From Moraxellaceae bacterium (GTDB lineage Bacteria > Pseudomonadota > Gammaproteobacteria > Pseudomonadales > Ketobacteraceae), in NCBI GenBank assembly GCA_002402125.1, contig NVVG01000030.1:22217-28991 (forward strand): a stretch of DNA of 6,775 bases, in the 5' to 3' direction. A program made the position numbers and the translations under genes. Under the pieces are notes generated by a model. It worked only from the letters and a program-made list of their open reading frames with translations. It was not told the DNA's origin and made no database searches. Positions 1-4,289 of this stretch are shown in pieces; within the stretch, counting starts at the first letter, position 1, and each line of letters starts with the position of its first letter.

Positions 1-2
1 TG

Positions 3-29
3 CAGCACCTCAAGCGCTTGAAAAAATAG
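3..29 (+). CDS. Possible C-terminal tail of an upstream gene (partial, unproven)
   Basis: Reading from base 3 gives Gln-His-Leu-Lys-Arg-Leu-Lys-Lys and then TAG at 27-29. A short basic end of this kind resembles the recognition-helix end of the Fis-type helix-turn-helix in NtrC-family regulators. In Pseudomonas the NtrC-family regulator gene cbrB lies just before pcnB-folK-panB-panC, so the context agrees. Eight residues cannot identify a protein. A rival frame starting at base 2 runs 12 codons to TAA at 38-40 and is not excluded. The 5' part lies outside the window. Confidence 0.25.
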   Translation, partial: QHLKRLKK

Positions 30-34
30 ACGTT

Positions 35-61
35 TTGTAACAAGGCTGCCAATGCTAGACT
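35..61 (+). promoter_or_regulatory. Weak candidate promoter for the pcnB cluster
   Basis: TTGTAA at 35-40 resembles a -35 box. TAGACT at 56-61, preceded by TG at 53-54, resembles an extended -10 box, with a spacing of 15. A better -10 match, TATATT at 61-66, sits too far from that -35 box (20 bases). This is the only stretch before pcnB where a promoter could lie within the window. The match is poor, and pcnB may instead be read from a promoter further upstream. Confidence 0.15.
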
Positions 62-116
62 ATATTCCAATAGACCAGCCCACCCACCAACCCGATGAAC
101 GAGCGCAAACAATTCC

Positions 117-1472
117 ATGCCAAAAAGGCTGATAAATAAAATCAAAAGCATTGTAAAAGCAAGCCGCGCCCCCAAAAGGCTTAAGGCTGTCATCATTCAC
201 GCCGACAAACACTCTTTTGATCCAAATTCTGCCAGCCCTGGCGCCATTAAGGTCGTCAATACATTAACCGATGCGGGTTACGAAGCATACTTAGTCGGCG
301 GCTGCGTCCGCGACGGTTTACTGGGGCTGACACCGAAAGACTTTGACGTCTCCACCAATGCTCACCCAGAAGAAATCAAAGCGCTTTTCAACAGAAATTG
401 CCGCCTAATTGGCAGGCGATTTCGTTTGGCTCATATTCGCTTTGGCCGCGAGGTCATTGAGGTAGCTACCTTCAGAGGACATCACAGCACCTCATCAGAC
501 AAACAGCAATCCTCAACCTCTGACCACGGCATGTTACTTAGGGACAATGTATTTGGCTCACTCGATGAAGACGCAATACGCCGTGACTTCACCGCTAACG
601 CCCTCTACTACCGCCCTAAAGACAACGCCATCATCGATTATGTCAATGGTTTTGAAGACATCAAAAACCGCCATCTGCGCATCATTGGCGACCCCAAGGT
701 TCGCTACCAAGAAGACCCTGTGAGAATGATTCGCGCCATTCGATTCAGTGCCAAACTGGGTTTTCAACTGAGTCCCGAGTCAGAGGCACCGATCAAGGAG
801 CAATCTGAATTATTAGGCCTAATACCCGCCGCCCGCTTATTTGATGAAGTACAAAAGTTATTTATGGCAGGGGTCGCCGTCACCGTTTGGGAACGGCTAC
901 TGCACTATGACCTAGCCCAATGGTTATTCCCTCTTTCCGTGCCCAATAAAAACCTCCATCCGGGCGCAAACGCCATGATCACCCAGGCAATGATCAACAC
1001 CGATGAACGCATTGCTAGCGGTAAATCCGTTACCCCGGCATTCTTTTACGCGGTCATGTTATGGGGGCCGCTGCAAGTTAACTGGCACCAGTTACAAAAA
1101 GATGGCATTCCACCGGTGCCCGCACTACAACAAGCCGCCCAGCGCGTCCTACAACAACAGGCGCAACGCACCACCATCCCCAAGCGATTTGTCGCGACTA
1201 TCCGAGAGATATGGGAATTACAACCACGCTTAACCCGCCGCCATATTAAGCGCGCCCAACAGCTCATTGAACACCCGCGCTTCAGGGCCGCCTACGACCT
1301 CCTATTATTACGAGAAGCAGCCGGCGAGTCGGACACTAACCTGGGTGAATGGTGGACCGAATTCCAACATGCCGACGCAACAACCCAACAAGCCCTTGCC
1401 GCCGACCACAGCCAACCGAAGAAAAAACGTCGCCCGCGACGTCGTCGACCGGCCAAATCGCAACCCCAATGA
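117..1472 (+). CDS. pcnB: Poly(A) polymerase I
   Basis: This enzyme adds 3' poly(A) tails to RNA using ATP, which marks RNA for decay; in E. coli it also controls plasmid copy number through antisense RNA turnover. The 451-residue product is close to the length of E. coli PcnB. The nucleotidyltransferase core shows LVGGCVRD (residues 59-66), KDFDVSTNA with the metal-binding pair Asp75 and Asp77, the conserved stretch RLIGRRFRLAH (96-106), EVATFRGHH (115-123), and RRDFTANALYY with Asp157. EDPVRM follows in the RNA-binding/neck region, then the IPKR and FRAAYDLL stretches. The strongly basic tail (about 435-451, rich in Lys, Arg and Pro) is typical of PcnB and argues against a CCA-adding enzyme. 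A Ser/Thr/Gln-rich stretch at 124-137 looks like a variable loop. ATG 117 is the first ATG in frame after a stop at 96-98. Only a weak GAGCG (101-105) serves as a ribosome site. The last bases overlap folK. Confidence 0.95.
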   Translation: MPKRLINKIKSIVKASRAPKRLKAVIIHADKHSFDPNSASPGAIKVVNTLTDAGYEAYLVGGCVRDGLLGLTPKDFDVSTNAHPEEIKALFNRNCRLIGRRFRLAHIRFGREVIEVATFRGHHSTSSDKQQSSTSDHGMLLRDNVFGSLDEDAIRRDFTANALYYRPKDNAIIDYVNGFEDIKNRHLRIIGDPKVRYQEDPVRMIRAIRFSAKLGFQLSPESEAPIKEQSELLGLIPAARLFDEVQKLFMAGVAVTVWERLLHYDLAQWLFPLSVPNKNLHPGANAMITQAMINTDERIASGKSVTPAFFYAVMLWGPLQVNWHQLQKDGIPPVPALQQAAQRVLQQQAQRTTIPKRFVATIREIWELQPRLTRRHIKRAQQLIEHPRFRAAYDLLLLREAAGESDTNLGEWWTEFQHADATTQQALAADHSQPKKKRRPRRRRPAKSQPQ

Positions 1473-1975
1473 GTGACGCAGAAAAGATAACTGCCTTTGT
1501 TGGCCTAGGTAGCAACCTAGACCAACCACTACAACACATACAACAAGCGGCAACTGCGCTAGACCAGATACCTGACACCGAACTAATAGCGTTATCCCCG
1601 CTGTACCAAAGCAGCGCCATTGGTCCCGGTGAACAACCAGACTACATCAACGCCGTCGCCGCACTAACCACCTCACTGTCTGCTCACCAACTACTTCACC
1701 AACTACAATCTATCGAGAACCAACAAGGACGCTCCCGCGGCCCTGAACGCTGGACCGCCCGCACCCTGGATTTAGACTTATTGATGTTTGGCAATGACGT
1801 CATAAATACGGCAAAATTAACCGTACCCCACCCAAGAATGACCGAACGTAATTTTGTTCTGTACCCGCTACGAGACTTAGCTCACAGGCTAAATCCAGAG
1901 CTGACATTACCCAACGGTCAACGTATTATTAGCCTCGCCGACCAGTGTAAAAATGACGGAATCTCTCCGGCCTAA
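1469..1975 (+). CDS. folK: 2-amino-4-hydroxy-6-hydroxymethyldihydropteridine pyrophosphokinase (HPPK)
   Basis: This cytoplasmic enzyme transfers pyrophosphate from ATP to 6-hydroxymethyl-7,8-dihydropterin, the step before dihydropteroate synthase in folate synthesis. The 168-residue product has the family length (E. coli FolK is about 159). Motifs in order are the GLGSN loop (12-16), YQSSAIGP (46-53), QPDYINAV (56-63), the IE..QGRSR ATP/pterin segment (82-90), RW (94-95), RTLDLDLL (98-105) with metal-binding Asp101 and Asp103, and the HPRM.ERNFVL.PL block (121-134). The start is ATG 1469, which overlaps the pcnB stop as ATGA. The frame is open back to 1349, but that extension lies inside pcnB and is not like HPPK. 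No Shine-Dalgarno sequence is visible before 1469 (the bases read ATCGCAACCCCA), so translation probably depends on ribosomes finishing pcnB. No fused FolB or FolP domain is present. Confidence 0.95.
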   Translation: MSDAEKITAFVGLGSNLDQPLQHIQQAATALDQIPDTELIALSPLYQSSAIGPGEQPDYINAVAALTTSLSAHQLLHQLQSIENQQGRSRGPERWTARTLDLDLLMFGNDVINTAKLTVPHPRMTERNFVLYPLRDLAHRLNPELTLPNGQRIISLADQCKNDGISPA

Positions 1976-1979
1976 ACCC

Positions 1980-1985
1980 GAGGAA
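1980..1985 (+). promoter_or_regulatory. Ribosome binding site of panB
   Basis: GAGGAA ends six bases before ATG 1992. It decides the panB start. The more upstream in-frame ATG at 1953 lies inside folK, lacks such a site, and would add 13 residues not seen in PanB. Confidence 0.8.
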
Positions 1986-1991
1986 TCACAA

Positions 1992-2786
1992 ATGAATATC
2001 ACCCTAAACACCCTCAGCAAACTTAAGGCTGAAAACAAAAAATTTAGTTGTTTAACCGCCTATGATGCCACCTTTGCCAATATTGTCAGTGGCGTCGGTG
2101 TCGAAGTGATCTTGGTCGGGGATTCATTAGGCATGGTACTGCAAGGCAAAGACAGTACCGTACCCGTCACCATGAAAGAAATGATCTATCACACCCAATG
2201 TGTACGTCGTGGCAATCAAGGCTCACTCATCATGGCCGACATGCCTTTTATGAGCTGCGCAACCGAGGAACAGAGCTACAAAAATGCTGCGCAATTAATG
2301 CGCGCCGGCGGGCATTTAGTCAAAGTTGAAGGTGGCAGTTGGTTCACTAACACCGTGTCAAAATTAACCGAACGTGGCATTCCTGTCTGTGTTCATCTGG
2401 GTTTAACACCACAGTCGGTTAACAAATTTGGTGGCTACAAAGTTCAAGGCAGAGATGAGGAAAGTAGAGCAGCCTTAATTAACGACTCTATTGCCGCAGA
2501 AAAAGCCGGGGCGGCAATATTACTGTTTGAATGCATTCCCAGCGACCTAATGGCAGAGATCATGACCAAGGTCACTATCCCGGTGATCGGCATTGGCGCC
2601 GGCCCCTCTTCCGATGGCCAAGTATTGGTTTTACATGACATGATTGGTGCAACCACGGGAAAAGTTGCCAAATTTGTACATAATTTCATGCCCGATGGTG
2701 ACGGTTCAATTCAGGGCGCGATAGCGGCTTACCACCAAGCGGTAACCAATGGCACATTTCCCAAACCAGAACATGGTTTCGACTAA
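1992..2786 (+). CDS. panB: 3-methyl-2-oxobutanoate (ketopantoate) hydroxymethyltransferase
   Basis: PanB transfers a hydroxymethyl group from 5,10-methylene-tetrahydrofolate to alpha-ketoisovalerate, giving ketopantoate, the first committed step to pantothenate and coenzyme A. From ATG 1992 the protein is 264 residues, the same length as E. coli PanB. It keeps the TIM-barrel motifs: TAYD (22-25), LVGDSLGM (41-48) with metal ligand Asp44, ADMPFM (82-87) with Asp83, the VKVEGG segment (110-115) with Lys111 and metal ligand Glu113, [10 protein letters not shown] (135-144), GGYKVQGR (147-154), the catalytic Glu180 in LFECIP, and PVIGIGAG in the C-terminal third. All residues expected for metal and substrate binding are present. 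It starts 16 bases after the folK stop. Its need for a folate cofactor gives a direct link to folK. In E. coli the enzyme is a decamer. Confidence 0.97.
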   Translation: MNITLNTLSKLKAENKKFSCLTAYDATFANIVSGVGVEVILVGDSLGMVLQGKDSTVPVTMKEMIYHTQCVRRGNQGSLIMADMPFMSCATEEQSYKNAAQLMRAGGHLVKVEGGSWFTNTVSKLTERGIPVCVHLGLTPQSVNKFGGYKVQGRDEESRAALINDSIAAEKAGAAILLFECIPSDLMAEIMTKVTIPVIGIGAGPSSDGQVLVLHDMIGATTGKVAKFVHNFMPDGDGSIQGAIAAYHQAVTNGTFPKPEHGFD

Positions 2787-2803
2787 ACAACTGCCAACAT
2801 GCT

Positions 2804-2810
2804 AGGAAAG
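2804..2810 (+). promoter_or_regulatory. Ribosome binding site of panC
   Basis: AGGAAAG lies six bases before ATG 2817 and fixes that start. An earlier in-frame ATG at 2799 lies just upstream of this site, has no site of its own, and would add six residues (MLGKHT) ahead of the normal PanC start. Confidence 0.75.
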
Positions 2811-2816
2811 CACACC

Positions 2817-3665
2817 ATGCAAACCGTTAACACCATCCAAGCACTAAGAAGCGCCATTGCCGAACAAAAGCGCGCGGGCAAAACTGTCGGGTTTGTACCC
2901 ACGATGGGCAATCTGCACGAAGGCCACATCAGCCTATTACACGAAGGCCATAAACACGCCGACTTTATGGTTTCGAGTATTTTTGTGAACCCCACTCAAT
3001 TTGGTGCAGGTGAAGACTTTAGTTCTTACCCTCGCACACTTGAAGCCGACAGCGAGAAACTAGCCGCTGCAGGTTGCCACTTATTATTCGCCCCTAGCGC
3101 CGAAGAAATGTACCCAGCAGAAACCAGTGGATGGGCAACCGTACAAGTCCATGACATCACGGAGAATCATTGTGGCGCCGACCGCCCTGGCCATTTTGAC
3201 GGTGTATCAACCGTGGTTTGCAAATTATTCAACATCGTTACGCCAGACATCGCCCTATTTGGCAAAAAAGACTTTCAACAACTTGCCGTCATCCGTCGCA
3301 TGACAACGGCATTGTGTTTTGCCACTCGCATCATCGGTGTTGAAACCGTACGCGAAAAAAGCGGCCTGGCCATGAGCTCTCGCAACGGTTACCTCACCCA
3401 AGAAGAAAAAAGCAAAGCCAGCTTGTTATATCAACAACTGCGAATAGCAAAAGAAAAAATCACCCTGGGTGAAAAGAACTTTGCCCAAATAACCAAAGAC
3501 GCAAGAGAAGCGTTAACTCAAGGGGGTTTTGGTGCGGGTTACTTCAATATCTGTAACGCAGAAAACCTTCAACCCGCAACAGCAAACGATATCCACTTTG
3601 TGATTTTGGCTACCGCTCAGATGGGTGGCGCACGTTTAATTGATAATATTGATTTTGAAATATAG
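2817..3665 (+). CDS. panC: Pantothenate synthetase (pantoate--beta-alanine ligase)
   Basis: PanC joins D-pantoate and beta-alanine with ATP, through a pantoyl-adenylate intermediate, to form pantothenate in the cytoplasm. The product has 282 residues, against 283 in E. coli. It carries the class I cytidylyltransferase-like signature PTMGNLHEGH (28-37) with His34 and His37, IFVNPTQFG (55-63), the DRPGHFDGVSTVV segment (122-134), FGKKDFQQL (148-156), and the KMSKS-like loop LAMSSRN (184-190). The C-terminal domain ends in GGARLIDN plus seven more residues, as usual for the family. It lies 30 bases after panB and is the last gene of the cluster; panD, which follows panC in Pseudomonas, is absent here. 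Bases 3666-3690 hold no further gene before the shared hairpin. Confidence 0.97.
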   Translation: MQTVNTIQALRSAIAEQKRAGKTVGFVPTMGNLHEGHISLLHEGHKHADFMVSSIFVNPTQFGAGEDFSSYPRTLEADSEKLAAAGCHLLFAPSAEEMYPAETSGWATVQVHDITENHCGADRPGHFDGVSTVVCKLFNIVTPDIALFGKKDFQQLAVIRRMTTALCFATRIIGVETVREKSGLAMSSRNGYLTQEEKSKASLLYQQLRIAKEKITLGEKNFAQITKDAREALTQGGFGAGYFNICNAENLQPATANDIHFVILATAQMGGARLIDNIDFEI

Positions 3666-3690
3666 ACCATTAACATTCGCTACAGACAAT

Positions 3691-3726
3691 AAAAAAAGCC
3701 CAACTTCCAAGGAAATGGGCCTGTTT
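3691..3726. terminator. Convergent (possibly bidirectional) terminator between panC and pilE
   Basis: GCCCA at 3698-3702 pairs with TGGGC at 3716-3720. Inside it, TTC..GAA pairs (3705-3707 with 3712-3714) can extend the stem after a mismatch. On the minus strand the stem is followed by seven T (3697-3691), a classic intrinsic terminator 21 bases after the pilE stop. On the plus strand the tail is CTGTTTCATTT, which is weaker, so termination of panC transcripts there may be partial. Confidence 0.75.
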
Positions 3727-3741
3727 CATTTGCCTTAAAAG

Positions 3742-4164
3742 TCACCAACAATCAGTGCCTGCTGAACCTTTAGCGCCATCTTGAGCCAAGGTCAGCGTTC
3801 CGCAGGTATCACTGGTTTGAGCCCCTGTCGGGGTTGCGGTTACTGTAAACGTCGTGGCTGTCGCCACCAGCGTTAAATTATACGCGGTAGTACCATCAAA
3901 AGGGGTTGTTGTATGCGCAAACACCGTTGACACTGGCGCACCAGAACTCCCACCGCCAGAAGCACCGGTTCCAACATAAGTATAATTCACCCCATAAAAT
4001 CGTTCCATAGCCTGGGCCAGTTGCATTAATCCAGACTGAGCATCGCCTCTATTCGCTTGCCGGACACTTTCTGAATACGATGGAAACGCGACCGCCGCCA
4101 ATATCCCAATAATTGCGACCACGATCATAAGTTCTATCAATGTCATTCCAGAATTATTTTTCAT
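3742..4164 (-). CDS. pilE: Type IV minor pilin, PilE type
   Basis: This is a 140-residue type IV pilin-like protein. It has a short leader MKNNSG cut by prepilin peptidase after Gly6, followed by [18 protein letters not shown], the conserved hydrophobic helix with Glu at mature position 5. The mature protein starts with Met rather than the usual Phe, which is tolerated in the family. A globular domain follows, with a Gly/Ser-rich stretch at about 64-75, and then the PilE-like end with Cys121 and Cys139 (CGTLTL ... CW), which should form the D-region disulfide. In Pseudomonas, PilE is a minor pilin that helps start the pilus and acts with PilY1 at the tip; it is not the major pilin that bears this name in Neisseria. 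The gene lies 112 bases after pilY1 on the same strand. Family assignment is firm; the exact minor-pilin name is likely but inferred from neighbourhood and the C-terminal pattern. Confidence 0.88.
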   Translation of the reverse strand: MKNNSGMTLIELMIVVAIIGILAAVAFPSYSESVRQANRGDAQSGLMQLAQAMERFYGVNYTYVGTGASGGGSSGAPVSTVFAHTTTPFDGTTAYNLTLVATATTFTVTATPTGAQTSDTCGTLTLAQDGAKGSAGTDCW

Positions 4165-4167
4165 TTA

Positions 4168-4175
4168 CACCTCTC
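4168..4175 (-). promoter_or_regulatory. Ribosome binding site of pilE
   Basis: Read on the minus strand, GAGAGGTG ends three bases before ATG 4164, with its AGAGG core five bases away. It supports this start, which also gives a leader of normal length before the prepilin peptidase site. Confidence 0.7.
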
Positions 4176-4189
4176 TCATTAGGGTAGCG

Positions 4190-4209
4190 GGCGATTTATA
4201 CAAATCACC
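4190..4209 (-). other. Hairpin in the pilY1-pilE spacer
   Basis: On the minus strand GGTGATTT (4209-4202) pairs with AAATCGCC (4197-4190) around a GTAT loop. This gives eight pairs, one of them G-U in RNA. The plus-strand version has an A-C mismatch instead, so the fold favours the pilus transcript. No T run follows, so it is not an ordinary terminator. It ends 14 bases before the pilE ribosome site and could be an mRNA processing or stability element; its function is unknown. Confidence 0.45.
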
Positions 4210-4264
4210 ACTGCCCTTTCTTCTGTTTAGTTCAAACACTTACTTTACCCCAAGCGCATTGTGC

Positions 4265-4289
4265 TATTTCACTTCATTATTTCACTTCA
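4265..4289. repeat. 12-base tandem direct repeat across the pilY1 stop codon
   Basis: TATTTCACTTCA occurs at 4265-4276 and again, identical, at 4278-4289, separated by one base. On the minus strand the first copy encodes the last PilY1 codons and part of the TAA stop. The second copy lies directly downstream and supplies a second in-frame stop, giving TAATGA. It looks like a small local duplication. Confidence 0.8.

Noticed and set aside
1349..1468. Longer folK start at 1349
   Set aside because: The added 40 residues are a shifted reading of the pcnB end and show no HPPK similarity.
1336..1620. Antisense frame of 94 codons across the pcnB-folK junction
   Set aside because: It has no recognisable domain and lies opposite two well-conserved genes, so it is best explained as a shadow of their codon use. 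The other short overlapping frames (for example 558-767 and 5683-5919) were rejected on the same grounds.
1953..1991. Longer panB start at 1953
   Set aside because: It lies within folK, has no ribosome site, and adds residues unlike PanB. ATG 1992 has GAGGAA and gives the exact family length.
4195..4216. Promoter for pilE (TATAAA at 4200-4195, or a sigma-54-like GGGCAG...TTTGT)
   Set aside because: TATAAA has no fitting -35 box and lies within the hairpin. The sigma-54 reading lacks the TTGC-type -12 element. Co-transcription with pilY1 is simpler.
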